Below are positions 8,429-18,755 of a DNA stretch of 56,881 nucleotides, one piece after another (the stretch's first letter is position 1; every line of letters begins with the position of its first letter). The notes below the pieces were generated by a model that saw only the letters and a list, made by a program, of their open reading frames with translations, made no database searches and was not told where the DNA came from. A program made the position numbers and the translations under genes. Source of the stretch: Stramenopiles sp. TOSAG23-3 (Eukaryota; Sar); contig LT642156.1 in NCBI GenBank assembly GCA_900128585.1, positions 1-56,881 of the forward strand, in the 5' to 3' direction.

Positions 8429-10036
8429 ATGTTGAGATGTTCTAGTTCGTGGGTAAAAGGGTGCTGCAGCACAGCAATTGAAGAGAGATTCAATCGGATC
8501 CGTGATGAAAATCTACGTCGAGCAGAGCCATTGCTTCGTGCGCTGATGTTCCCTGACAATGTATGGGCGAAGCTGTGGGCCATTTTCATAACCCTTGATG
8601 AATCTGGTGACGATCTTATATCCTTCAGTGAATTTTGTGAATTTTTTTCATTGGAGAAAACTAATTTTGCAGAGAGATCATTTCTAATTCTGGACGGTGG
8701 GTGCGCAGGCGCACTGGATTTCTTGTCGTTTATCCTTTGCGCATGGAATTATTGTACTTATGACAAACGCGGGCTCGCAGCATTCGCGTTCAAGTTGTAC
8801 GATGTCGAAGGGCATGGAAAAATTGCCGAAGACACCATGCTGAAATTAGTGACAGATATTTATGACATTTCGCAGGACAGTGCGAGTTTAGCAGATTTCG
8901 GGATCGACTTGAGAAAGAATTCGAACGAGTATACGGTTGCAAAAGCTCGACGTGCCATTAAAGAGGCGGTTGGTCTTGATGGTTTTATGGATGTTAATGA
9001 ATTCATTACGTTTTCGAACAAGAACCCTATGATCTTACGCAGTGCCTACGTCATACAGCTAAGGTTGCAAATAGAAATTTTAGGTGTAGCTTTTTGGAAA
9101 GGAATGACTAGGAAAAGAAGGGAAGCGGAATTCGTCGCGAACGTCAGGGTCAATTTCCTCAACATTGAAAATCTAATGAGTGCGTTGAGGAATGCAAACG
9201 TTTTGCAGCCCCGTCGCCGCTCATCAAGAGGCAATAAACGGCTTAGCAAATTAAAGAACAAGCAGCACAAAGATGTGGCAAGAAACGCAACGCTATCGGC
9301 TCGAGACAAGAAAGCATTGAAAGAGAAGTATAAATTGCAGCTGCGGTTAAATCGGGAAGCCAGCAATATGCTGGAACGCTCAGATTCTGCAAATGTTATT
9401 CAGAGAGTAGAGCGTGGAAGACAAGCCCGAAAAAAGTTAAAAAGGAATAAACTGCAGCGACATGATTCCGCGAAACGCATTCAAGCTGTCCAGCGGGGGC
9501 GCTCGACGCGCAAGAGACTGCCTTTGGAGCAGAAGAAAATAGAGAAAGAATTACGAAAGCAGCTAAAACTGAACATAGACGTTGCCAAAAATTACCGCAA
9601 AGGAGACAATCGAAACAATAGCAAGCGTTCCAGTCACTCAGGTCGGTCAAGTCATCGTCGCACACCTGACTCAAAAAGGAGCAGTGCCCGTTCCATTGAT
9701 ACTCGAAATATCTTCTCGGTGGCAAATGGAAGCCAGCAATTATCCTCGCGAAGTAGCGGCAGATCCTCAAGCCGTTCTGGAACACGTTCTCACCCCTCGT
9801 CTCCCTTTGGCTCGGCGCGCTCAAACAGTAGTCGGGGTAGCGCTAGAGATGCAGGGATGCGCCGAGATGGTGGCAGAAGCCGAAGAGCCACCTACAAAGT
9901 GGAGAGTCGCATAATGACGAGAATTGATAGCGTTTCGACCCTCATAACCCCACCAGCGGGTGTGAATGGTTTTGACGAAGTTCCTGCCCATCTTCGAACC
10001 GACCAGTACGTGTACAACAAAGACCATAAAACATAA
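8429..10036 (+). CDS. EF-hand and IQ-motif protein with RS-rich tail
   Basis: This is 535 residues. The N-terminal half (about 40-200) is a calcineurin-B/calmodulin-like EF-hand fold. One loop is fully canonical (D57 to E68: D, S, D, L, S, E at the liganding spots). The loop near 125 and the one near 185 are degenerate. A basic segment follows, with two IQ motifs at about 324-337 and 351-364 (IQRVERGRQARKKL and IQAVQRGRSTRKRL) that should bind calmodulin or EF-hand light chains. The last 140 residues are rich in Ser/Arg and probably disordered. It has no signal peptide and no TM segment. A cytosolic or cytoskeletal Ca2+-responsive adaptor is inferred. The chosen ATG gives an N-terminus with several Cys that does not look conserved, so a slightly different start is possible. 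Confidence 0.75.
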   Translation: MLRCSSSWVKGCCSTAIEERFNRIRDENLRRAEPLLRALMFPDNVWAKLWAIFITLDESGDDLISFSEFCEFFSLEKTNFAERSFLILDGGCAGALDFLSFILCAWNYCTYDKRGLAAFAFKLYDVEGHGKIAEDTMLKLVTDIYDISQDSASLADFGIDLRKNSNEYTVAKARRAIKEAVGLDGFMDVNEFITFSNKNPMILRSAYVIQLRLQIEILGVAFWKGMTRKRREAEFVANVRVNFLNIENLMSALRNANVLQPRRRSSRGNKRLSKLKNKQHKDVARNATLSARDKKALKEKYKLQLRLNREASNMLERSDSANVIQRVERGRQARKKLKRNKLQRHDSAKRIQAVQRGRSTRKRLPLEQKKIEKELRKQLKLNIDVAKNYRKGDNRNNSKRSSHSGRSSHRRTPDSKRSSARSIDTRNIFSVANGSQQLSSRSSGRSSSRSGTRSHPSSPFGSARSNSSRGSARDAGMRRDGGRSRRATYKVESRIMTRIDSVSTLITPPAGVNGFDEVPAHLRTDQYVYNKDHKT

Positions 10037-10708
10037 TTTTGACTGGGATGATTAGTACGTCATGTGTCGTTAAAAAATTTAGATTTTAAAGATAATTCTG
10101 TATATGCACTACTGAATTTAGTTTTGTTTTTCTTTGACTACTTGAATTGGTTTGTTTCATTTGTTAATATTTTAATTTTCTAAGTCTATGGTATACAGTA
10201 GCACTGTAGCAGTGATTAACAACCACAATTCAACAACAAATGATGATGATGGGATTCAGAATTTATCAAGTTGCTGCTTTGAAACCGTGTGCTGCTGTGT
10301 GTTGATGTCGTATAATATAGACTAATAATATTTTATATCAAAATAATCCAAGAAGAATAAAAATTAAAAAAAAAAAGAAAAAACTCCAAAAAAAAAACAA
10401 CAACAACAATTTTTAAATAATATAATATTAATACAAGGAAATAACGGACAGCAGGACAAATGATTTTTTTAATGATGATTTTGATGATGATGATTTAAAA
10501 TATGAATTAGAATATGAATTAGACGACGACTATTTGGAATCTATAATATAATAAATAAAGAAACAGAAAAATGTTTTTTAAACGAAAAATCATACCATTT
10601 GAGCTGAATAAGTAATTTGAACAGTTGTGCGTATAGAAACATTAAATTGTACAAAAGGTTTATTTGCTTTGTCAACCAATACGAGCACTAACTTCGATCA
10701 CTAAAAAA
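10037..10708. other. AT-rich spacer between tandem genes
   Basis: This holds GATGAT-type simple sequence (about 10240-10250 and 10475-10495), A-rich tracts (10340-10410) and one TATAGACTAATAATA word (about 10316). No gene is seen. Confidence 0.55.
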
Positions 10709-11746
10709 ATGGCTGACACAAAAACGCCCTTATTGTCAGCAGCTGGCTCCGCAAACAAAGCGGAAGACGTGTACGACCAAGGTTCAAATTTTTCAGGGCA
10801 TAACTTGGAAAACGGTATTTTTTACCGCCACTGGAGCGTTCCATCAGGAACGAAAGCGCGCGCAGTACTGTTTGTCTTCCATGGTGTTCATGAGCATTCA
10901 GGGAGATACGCTGATTTTGGAAACAAGTGCGCCTCTGCTGGGTTCGACGTGTTTGCCATTGACCACTTCGGGCACGGACGTTCCCCCGGATACACTGAAG
11001 GCGCAGAAGGCGACGTGGGCGAGAAAGGGTTTTTCGACGGGGTAGTCGCAAACGCGGTGGACTTAGTCAATACAGAATCCGCTGGCAAAGATTTGCCGGT
11101 ATTTATCTTCGGACATTCGATGGGCTCGATGTGCGCATTTCTAACGGCTCACACGTTGGCCACAAACGCTTCTATGCCCACGCCGAAGGGCGTCGTCTTG
11201 TCCGGCTTTGCAATGAACCCGGGCCCAGCATCCAACAGCCCGTTCGGGCTGGCATGCCTTGGGTGCATTGTCTACTGCTGCGATGGAGTTTTTGCTCGCG
11301 CGATCGCGCGGCTAACGGCAAAGCTGGCTCCGTTGGCACCAAATAGTCCGTTAGATGTTTCCAAAACTACCAGAGACAAAAAAATGGTGATGAAAACCAC
11401 GTTGGACCAATTGCACTTCGGGGGCCCGATTCGGAACCGCACCGCATCGGCATGTTTGGCAGCTGGGTTAAAATGCAAAAATTTGGCAACAATGTGGGGC
11501 GAAGGAAATTTTCCGGCGCTTATTGTCCATGGCGAAGACGACTCTGTCACTTTACCAAGTGGATCTCAGTTTTTATTCGACCACATCCCTCAAAAGGATA
11601 AAGAGTTGATTCTCTATCCGGGGTGCTATCATGAATTATTGATGGAATTGGAGGACGATAGAGCAAAAGCAACGAAGGACATCTTGCAATGGATGGAAAA
11701 TCATTTGGTGGAGAACGAGGACAATTCTTCTAAAAATATCATCTAA
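10709..11746 (+). CDS. Monoacylglycerol lipase-like alpha/beta hydrolase
   Basis: This is 345 residues from the first in-frame ATG (10709), which has A at -3 and G at +4. It is the serine-hydrolase fold of the monoglyceride lipase/lysophospholipase type (family S33-like). VLFVFHGVHEHSGRY carries the HG oxyanion region. GHSMGS is the nucleophile elbow with S137, HGEDDSV supplies the acid D278, and GCYHELL supplies H308, so the triad is complete. These enzymes release glycerol and a fatty acid from monoacylglycerol in the cytosol or at membranes and lipid droplets. The Cys-rich, hydrophobic cap segment (ACLGCIVYCC, about 186-195) is where MGL enzymes have their lid, which may contact membranes. 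There is no signal peptide. Exact lipid substrate is not deducible. Confidence 0.9.
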   Translation: MADTKTPLLSAAGSANKAEDVYDQGSNFSGHNLENGIFYRHWSVPSGTKARAVLFVFHGVHEHSGRYADFGNKCASAGFDVFAIDHFGHGRSPGYTEGAEGDVGEKGFFDGVVANAVDLVNTESAGKDLPVFIFGHSMGSMCAFLTAHTLATNASMPTPKGVVLSGFAMNPGPASNSPFGLACLGCIVYCCDGVFARAIARLTAKLAPLAPNSPLDVSKTTRDKKMVMKTTLDQLHFGGPIRNRTASACLAAGLKCKNLATMWGEGNFPALIVHGEDDSVTLPSGSQFLFDHIPQKDKELILYPGCYHELLMELEDDRAKATKDILQWMENHLVENEDNSSKNII

Positions 11747-11944
11747 TAAAAAATAAAATAAAATCAAATAACAATTCAGACAGGATCATACGGTTGGTTT
11801 GTCTTTTGTTTTCTTCTTTTTCTTGTTGTTGATTATTGTCACATATAGTCTATTAATATGTATCTTATACGACCACGAAACGATCAAACTCAATACCGAT
11901 CATTATTTCATTGAGCAGTACCACAGACAACGAGCCCCTTTAAA

Positions 11945-11959
11945 NNNNNNNNNNNNNNN
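11945..11959. other. Assembly gap (15 N)
   Basis: Fifteen undetermined bases in the spacer downstream of the lipase gene. Any feature spanning this point cannot be judged. Confidence 0.99.
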
Positions 11960-12070
11960 TGCCGCTGTGTACTTTTAAGACCAATCAATTGGAATCTTGA
12001 CCAGAACTTGGGGAGGATCTGCAATAGGAGGATATATTTTGTTCTTGAACGGACACCTTCTTTTTTCTTT

Positions 12071-12118
12071 AATTTTATTACTATAAAATAACAACAGCCA
12101 ATTTTTCTTGTTTTTTTT
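12071..12118 (+). repeat. CAGCCAAT dispersed element (diverged)
   Basis: AATTTTATTACTATAAAATA, then ACAACAGCCAATTTTTCTTG and a T run. The core is kept and the left side has drifted. Confidence 0.75.
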
Positions 12119-12445
12119 TTTAGTATAGTAGAAGTCATTTAAATCGGATTGTGCATAATTTTTTTTTATTATTTTTTTCTCATCGCGTCGTCGTCGTCGG
12201 CGGTGGTGTGTCTTTCAAATTTACTTTTTATATTAAAAATTTAATTTCACTCCCCTCCTCCGTCCGTCCCATACCCATTATTAAAAAAAAATACACTCTT
12301 GAGGAATTGAAAAGGTAGATACAATTTTGTGAAATCTATATCCATTGACTCGTTTTCGAAAAAGCAAGATTAGCACCATCTTCAATTAAGAGGACGACTT
12401 GGTTTGCACGCTTAACGACAATGGTTGTATGAGACGGTGGTTCAA

Positions 12446-14887
12446 ATGGGGAACAAAAGCTCACACAGTTTAGCGGAGGCTCTCGTTGCAGGAGACGAAC
12501 TGAAAGCGCTGGAAAAGCTTCGGGTGTTGGAAAGTAAGCACAGGAAAATCGTAGACCCGTCAAAATTTATTTCATCCTCTCGTTCCAGCAAATTTTTTGG
12601 CACTACATTGCTGCACTGCGCTTGTCTGAGTGGATCCCAGAAGGCAATTAGCGTTTTCGTGCAGCGTGGCGCAAACGTGTGTCTGCTGAATGATTCTGGC
12701 GAGTCCGTGCTTCACTGTCTCTGCGGCGGCGGCGCCAGTAGCAGGGCTGGAATGGAAAAAGTAAGCCATCAGCGACAACCCAGGCTAGACTCCCTATATT
12801 TCTTGCTAAAGCTTGGTTTGGGCGACGCCACAATCAATTGTATAGATCGGCAAGGTAGGACTGCACTTCACCACGCCGCAAGAAAAGGAAGAGTGGAAAT
12901 GTGTAAAGGTCTGCTTTCGGCCGGGGCAAAGCCTGGGATTTTAAATTCGATAAACCAGAGCGCAGCCGACGAAGCTCAGCTACATTCTTTCGACGAACTT
13001 GCGTCGTTGCTGGAATCTTACATAATTTTTCAATCAAAAGAAGACTGGGAAGCTTGTATAGACACTAGATTAGCGCGGCAAACGTCGACGGAGGGCGGAG
13101 AATGCCTTATCCTGCAGGACGTGCGGAGAGAAAAGGACTCAGCCCTGGTGAACATGTCGCAGATGTTAGGTATTCCCCTCTGGACCGCTGAAGCCCTGCT
13201 GAGAAAACACAAATGGAACTCACAGAGAACGGCAACGGAGTACCTTGCAAACCCGCGGAAAGCGTGCGAAAGTGCTGGCGCAATCGTTTGGCGGCACCAG
13301 TACGGTGGCGAAAATGCTGTCATAAATGCGTGCTTGACTTGTGGGGACACGGGCGGGTCTGAAGAAAGGAAAAATTTTGTTGGGGTTGTGTACGATGGCG
13401 AGGTGTACGAGGACGTGGAGTTTTTGAAAGCTATTCAGCTCTCCGCCTTGTCTGGGAGGAAAAAAATGACGATCGCGCGTGTGATCAACCAATTGCAGTC
13501 GCAGATATTTAACAATGAACAAGCTCATGGGTCCTTAACGAAGAGTCCTCAGTCCAGTAGCAATCGCGCTTTGATCGAATTGCCTGCGTGTCAGCACAAA
13601 CTCTGTAAGAACTGTTGGAGAATTTACCTTGAGATGAAAATTAAGACTGGCGACATGAAAATATCGTGCCCTTCTCAAAATTGTAACAACGTCGTTCCTA
13701 TCGACATTATAGAAACGTTGATTCCGCCCGAGTTTACAAGAAAGTATCTCTATTTTGACCTCAAAAGTTTTGTAGAAAACAACAACGTACTGGATTGGTG
13801 CCCTGCCCCTGGGTGCGATTTAGCGATGAAAATGAGCGTTGATTATTCTTCAGCGTATGGTCGAAACAGTGCTGGTAGAAAGTCATCGAACGCTAGGAGA
13901 GCGAAACGAGGCAGCAAGAAGAAACGCTACCGCTCCAAGGTGGAACTCAACGCCGGCAAACAAGCGATGTTTCAGAGTGCCACCTGCTTTAACGGCCACC
14001 AGTACTGCTTCGCATGCAAGGGTTTGCCCCATGATCCTGCTCCCTGCGAGGATATGCAGGAGTGGGCGTCCCTCACCGAGGAATACATGGATTTGGTGGG
14101 CGGGGATGATACACGCAAAGCAAGCAGCGAGAGCGATCTAGCATCTACTATTTGGCTTCGCGCAAATACGAAGGAGTGCCCCAAGTGCAATGTTATGATC
14201 CAAAAGAACGATGGGTGCAACCACATGACGTGCAGAAAATGCCGCCACGACTTTTGCTGGATCTGCATGGGGGAATGGAAAGATCACTCCAATGCAACGG
14301 GCGGTTTCTTCCGATGTAATATATATAAAGGTGCTGGGCCCAAAACGAACACGGAAGAAAAAGCCGCGGCGGATAAAAAACAGGCAGAGTCCGTTGCGTT
14401 TGTACATTTTTATACCCGCGCTAGGGCACACGAAGATTCTCTGTGCTTAGAAGCGAATTTGCTGGCTTCTGCAGAGGGCCGAATGCTTGACATTTTGGGC
14501 GGGTTCACAAAGCGGCAGCAGTCTTTGTCGGGTCAGAAGGGTGCTGTTAGTGAAAACACGGACGTAATGTTCTTGAAACATGCGTTTGAAATTCTACTCA
14601 AATCCAGGAGATTGCTTAGATCGACGTGGATTTGGGCGTATTACCACGCCCGCTTTTTGGTCGAAGAAAACCTGCACAGCGGCACGTCAGGTCGCCCAGA
14701 GGAGTCCAGGTGGCGAGGAGATTTGGTCGCTGGGCTCAACCTGTTATCTTCCTCGTGCGAGTCCATCAGTGATATGGTGGCACGTCGTAGGTTTCGGCAT
14801 TCCCGTGGATGTATAGTTGACGCAACGAATAAGTTGCAGGGGGCGGCACTTGCGTTCAAAACTATTCTGAAATCTGGGGATCATTGA
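12446..14887 (+). CDS. ANKIB1/Ariadne-like RBR E3 ubiquitin ligase with ankyrin repeats
   Basis: This is 813 residues from the first in-frame ATG. It begins MGNKSS, a good N-myristoylation signal, which animal ANKIB1 also seems to have. Ankyrin repeats cover about 50-190, then a UBA-like segment of the Ariadne type (about 233-270), then RING1-IBR-RING2. RING1 starts at CLTC (about 295) but its next pair, CQHKLCKNC, comes only at about 381, so about 75 extra residues are inserted. The IBR (about 451-536, WCPAPGC to CFACKG) carries a Lys/Arg/Ser-rich insertion. RING2 (about 577-628) has ECPKCNVMIQKNDGCNHMTC, where C596 matches the catalytic Cys of HHARI-type ligases. The C-terminal helical region resembles the Ariadne domain. 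The enzyme should pass ubiquitin from E2 via a Cys thioester. Membrane attachment is inferred from the N-terminus. Confidence 0.9.
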   Translation: MGNKSSHSLAEALVAGDELKALEKLRVLESKHRKIVDPSKFISSSRSSKFFGTTLLHCACLSGSQKAISVFVQRGANVCLLNDSGESVLHCLCGGGASSRAGMEKVSHQRQPRLDSLYFLLKLGLGDATINCIDRQGRTALHHAARKGRVEMCKGLLSAGAKPGILNSINQSAADEAQLHSFDELASLLESYIIFQSKEDWEACIDTRLARQTSTEGGECLILQDVRREKDSALVNMSQMLGIPLWTAEALLRKHKWNSQRTATEYLANPRKACESAGAIVWRHQYGGENAVINACLTCGDTGGSEERKNFVGVVYDGEVYEDVEFLKAIQLSALSGRKKMTIARVINQLQSQIFNNEQAHGSLTKSPQSSSNRALIELPACQHKLCKNCWRIYLEMKIKTGDMKISCPSQNCNNVVPIDIIETLIPPEFTRKYLYFDLKSFVENNNVLDWCPAPGCDLAMKMSVDYSSAYGRNSAGRKSSNARRAKRGSKKKRYRSKVELNAGKQAMFQSATCFNGHQYCFACKGLPHDPAPCEDMQEWASLTEEYMDLVGGDDTRKASSESDLASTIWLRANTKECPKCNVMIQKNDGCNHMTCRKCRHDFCWICMGEWKDHSNATGGFFRCNIYKGAGPKTNTEEKAAADKKQAESVAFVHFYTRARAHEDSLCLEANLLASAEGRMLDILGGFTKRQQSLSGQKGAVSENTDVMFLKHAFEILLKSRRLLRSTWIWAYYHARFLVEENLHSGTSGRPEESRWRGDLVAGLNLLSSSCESISDMVARRRFRHSRGCIVDATNKLQGAALAFKTILKSGDH

Positions 14888-14933
14888 TTTGTTGCAAGGT
14901 CTGCGAAAGGACGAAGCAAAACTCTTTTAAAAA

Positions 14934-14974
14934 ATTTATTATTTTGGTAACAGCCAATATTTTGTTTTTATTTT
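14934..14974 (+). repeat. CAGCCAAT dispersed element (diverged)
   Basis: AATTTATTATTTTGGTAACA followed by GCCAATATTTTGTTTTTATT. It begins about 47 bases after the stop of the RBR ligase gene. Confidence 0.65.
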
Positions 14975-15038
14975 GGGTTCATACACTTTTAAAAGTAAGG
15001 GGCACGTAATTTGTTTATTTTTCTTAATAAAGCTGACA

Positions 15039-15072
15039 CTCTCTTAAAAATTTTCCGAGTGTTTTAAGAGAG
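15039..15072. repeat. Perfect 11-bp inverted repeat
   Basis: CTCTCTTAAAA and its reverse complement TTTTAAGAGAG are separated by 12 bases. The position between two convergent genes fits a role in 3'-end formation or termination, but this is inference. Confidence 0.6.
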
Positions 15073-15171
15073 GTGAGTACACAAGGAAATGATAGTCAAG
15101 ACTGAGTGACAAGAGGGTATATTGATTCACTAATCACAACAGCAGATATCAGTTCGTACGTTAGTACATTT

Positions 15172-15212
15172 ATTTTAATTACTTAAATAACAGCCAATTT
15201 TTCGTTTATTAA
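15172..15212 (+). repeat. CAGCCAAT dispersed element
   Basis: ATTTTAATTACTTAAATAAC then AGCCAATTTTTCGTTTATT. It lies 77 bases from the stop of the convergent minus-strand gene. Confidence 0.85.
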
Positions 15213-15288
15213 GTACACAGGTAATTTCTAAATTTGACACAATCGCCGCAACAGCTTAGAATTAGATGCTCTAATTGCCATCACACTC

Positions 15289-17431
15289 CTACCTAACCAA
15301 CGATCTATTAAATGTTATTGTCAAGTCATTTTTCAATACGTCTTCGCCGTGCGAGACTTGGTTTTTGTGACGACTGAAGCCGATGCAATCGGCGGCGTCC
15401 ATTGCCATATTAGCAATGAATCTACCCGGTTCCATTTCGCCATTTTCAATCGCTTTGATTTGGGCACGTTCTTTCTTTCTTTGCTCCTCCCAGTAGTGCA
15501 GCTCGTGTATTAGCTCCTCCTCCTCCTTGTTCATTTGCTCCATGCTTTTCTCATGGTCAAACACCCGTCGTTTTCTCTCTCTACGCTCTTGCTCTAACAC
15601 TTCCATCCCAGCAGCTGCAAGCAATTTTGCCTCTCGATCCTCCTTGGCGGCAGTAACGTCTTGTAGCACCAACGCCTGTGTCGTTTCTAATGCTTCCATT
15701 CTGGCATTCAAACTCTCTGATTCTACCGCTCGCATATGCCACCACTCTGCCTTTGGACCAGAGCAGCAGTAGTTCTCTAGCCGTTTATCTTCGTACGCCC
15801 TCCCATCCAATCGGTAGTGAAAACTGTTGGACACGAACTTCCTTTCTTCGGAGGCATAAATGCTAACGTCTATGGTTTGGTTGTCAACGAGGACTTCGCC
15901 AGAGTTAAACCACTCGTACCTGAGAGCTGAGAGACGAGGGTCAACGCTCGATGAACCGCCCCAAGGCGTATCGTACTTGACCAAATAATTCAGCCCGTCG
16001 CTGTTTGAAAATTGGGGCACGTGACAATTGTTCTTTACCATTTGAATGTAATCTTCCGAAAATGCTTCCTTGGTGGGGGCGGGTACTATGTCAGTGATCA
16101 CCGCGGTGCACAAACTTTCTTCGAACTCACCATGGTCCAGAAAATTCGACACTTCCCAGGCCACACGAGACGCAATATGCTTCGCTTCAGGCGAGTTGTC
16201 GCCCTCACTCTCTCCCTTCTCGGTACCGTTCGGCATCGTGACACCATACCCATTCAAGTGCATAATGGCCAGTTGCGCACATATGAGCTTCAGGAGTAGT
16301 TTAAATGCATTCTTTTCGATTGGCTTTACCGTTTTCTTCTTGAACTGGACCTTCGAACTCATTTCGTCTATGTACCCTTTGGAGTTTTTACTGGCCAGGT
16401 GGCAGACAATTATCGCGTAGTTTAATGCTTTCAGCCACTTCTGTTCAGGTGATTCTTGCGATGGCAGGCCTTGAACGTAGTCCAAGTGCCCGGGCAAAAG
16501 CTTCAGAACCCACTTGTACATATTCTTGCTCTGACGAAGGTGCTGGCGGAGACTTTTTGACGCATCTACAGGGCAGTAGCGCAGGGGCAACCCGTCCGTA
16601 TAGACGAATTTTGTTCGATTTTTGTAGTACCCCCTCAAGAATTTTTCGCACAAGTGTTGAACCTTGCTTCCTTTTGGTTTGAATGGGGACAAATTAAACC
16701 ACGACATTCCCTTTGTTTTTTCAGAAACGAAGTTAAAAATATTTGTCTCTAAATGTTGCATCGTAAGCGCGCGATGACAGGGCTGCGTTACAGTTATTTT
16801 GGCACCAATTTTGTGCCGCGTATATTCGTGGTCCCTTTTACCTTCGCGCAGGTGCCTGCAATATTTTTGCACATATTCATCTGGAGAATTGTTCTCAGCA
16901 AAATCTTGATCTTCGTTTACAGTGGAAATCCAATCGTTAAACAGTGTGACGCTTTCTTTCTCTAGTACGGCATTGACTCGCCCTTGTCGACGGTACCCGG
17001 GAGTGACTAAGAGTTCCAGCCGCGATAACTTCAGGTTAGGGGAGAAAACAGCCCCCCCCCGATTTTTGTGCTCGTTGCGACAAAACACCTTTCTCTTTCG
17101 TATCTCCAGAAGCCCCCGCTTTAATGGCTTTCGGCTTTGTTTCCAAAGAGCTATTTAACCATCTCGTAAAGTTACGTCGCATTAGGTTGCGGGCAATAGA
17201 CTTGGAGAGTTTCAAAATAGTTCGAACGCCGGCTCGCTTTCTACGCAAGTGCATCCCAAGGATAGCATTTCTTTCGTCAGAGGCGAAGCGGGCAACTGCA
17301 TCTTCGTGAGTGTCTAAGAATTCTTTGTATTTACTGCTATCTTCTTTCCGGCTTCCCCCCAAGATTGACTTGAAGAACTTAACGTCGCCCTCGGTCGTTG
17401 TCCTCACCGGGTCGGTGGCGATAGTCGACAT
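15289..17431 (-). pseudogene. Unrecognised coiled-coil protein, ORF split by a one-base frameshift
   Basis: Two overlapping minus-strand frames look like one gene. The first starts at ATG 17429-17431 (MSTIATDP) and stops after 131 codons at 17036. The second is open from about 17088 to 15289 but has no good ATG at its start. They meet in a run of nine C on the plus strand (17052-17060). Eight C would join them into one protein of about 713 residues. A sequencing or assembly error in the homopolymer is the simplest explanation, while real disruption or programmed frameshifting is possible. The product has no signal peptide or TM segment. The N-terminal part is basic, the centre is globular and rich in aromatic residues, and the last 170 residues contain a Glu/Lys/Arg-rich coiled coil (about 580-670 of the joined protein). 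I recognise no domain and give no function. Normal codon use throughout argues for a live gene. Confidence 0.6.
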
Positions 17432-18755
17432 TCCTTCAACTGGTTTGTGTTGATGGGACTAGTAAAGCAGGTGTACGCGTAAGTTGGTCAGTCAGGCACA
17501 AAATGGTCTCGTTTTTCGTTGCGGTTTCTGCATCAGCAACAGCCCACTGCCATAGCTAGCAGGATATTTTCACACGAGGTTGGAGTAAGTAATCTTGATC
17601 TAGTAGAAGAGGATGAAAATATTTTCTTGCGGTAGTTTAAAAAATACAACAAAAAAATTAATAAAAAATAATATATAATAGGACTATAATAATAATTAAA
17701 TAATAACAATTGTATGCAGGACCGACGGAGGAGTTAGTAGTGAGAGTAGTCGATATATAATACAAGGACTACGTATTTAATACCGGTGACAGTAATAAGT
17801 CCTCGTAGACGACTATGAAGCAAGCTGATCTCGATCTTTCCTGATCGTAGTACCGTAGCGACAAAAACAACTGTACGTACATTGGAGATATGTGTCCATA
17901 CAGAGACTACGTACCTTACAGGAACCCAGGTACAGGTACCTGGTGTTTAAAAAGACTAAATACCTGGTATACCGATAATAGACGACTAGACTAGTAACAA
18001 TAAGTCAATTATGTTTCGTATAAATAATAATACAATGAAATAAATGCATGGCTGCCTATCCTACAGTCCTCGTAGGTTTAATAAATTGGAACCAAATAGT
18101 CGTCTATAAGCTAATAAGACTAGAGAGGCCTACGTAATATTAATATACTATAATTTAAAATCTGAACCGCCCAAAGCAACTCGACGTTTCTAATTTTATT
18201 ATATAACACAGCATTATATATATTACCTATCAAAATTATACTAAAAACTATTTACATTACATAATTGTAACAAAAACTTAACTCTCAGGCTCATAGCATA
18301 GCTCTTAGGAACGTTGTCTTTAATTTCCTTAGTCTATTTAGTCAGTCTAATATAAAAAAACAACAACCGTTACCTTTTCTTCTATTTACATATACACAGT
18401 ATTGCGTATTGGTAAATAAATATTGAAAAAAAAAGGAACGAGAGAGAAGAATGAATTATTTTGAAAAAACGTTGATAGGAATACAAAGTACAACACTACA
18501 AATATAAGTACTAACCCATTTTGATTAAAAAAATCAGATGAGAGAGTGGGGTGGACGACCGACCTCCTCTGACTGAAGTGTTTTTTGTTTTTTTACCACA
18601 GTTTTCTATGGAGTTCGAAGTCCTGGCCCAACTTGTGAACACGAAAATGAAGGGACCAAATTTATTATTTGTTATTTAGATTGTCTAGATTTTACGCACG
18701 ACAAAAGAATACACTATTTACAAGGAACAGATTGCACCAGAAATATAAGTGGATC
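17432..18755. other. Long AT-rich divergent spacer
   Basis: This holds a CCAGGTAC-AG-GTACCTGG palindrome (17926-17943), several TAGACGACTA/TAGTCTATT words (about 17985, 18100, 18325) and an AACACAGCATTA word (about 18206). A strong pyrimidine tract ending in ACCACAG (18580-18601) is followed by a 23-codon ATG frame (18609-18680, starting MEFEVLAQLV), which could be a small exon or 5' leader ORF. No established gene is recognised. Confidence 0.5.
17926..17943. repeat. CCAGGTAC/GTACCTGG palindrome
   Basis: Eight-base arms CCAGGTAC and GTACCTGG are separated by AG. This is one of five members of the same palindrome family in the window. Confidence 0.8.

Larger units (their letters stand above)
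11747..12445. other. Spacer with assembly gap
   Basis: A run of N at 11945-11959 marks an assembly gap, so true length and content here are unknown. The rest is AT-rich with a CGT/CGG patch (about 12185-12205) and one copy of the dispersed CAGCCAAT element (12071-12118). A three-codon upstream ORF (ATG 12421 to TGA 12432) lies just before the next gene. Confidence 0.7.
14888..15288. other. Convergent 3' spacer with hairpin and two CAGCCAAT elements
   Basis: This separates the 3' ends of the RBR ligase (+) and the unrecognised gene (-). It holds two copies of the dispersed element (14934-14974 and 15172-15212) and an 11-bp perfect inverted repeat (15039-15049 with 15062-15072, 12-base loop). 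Confidence 0.65.
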
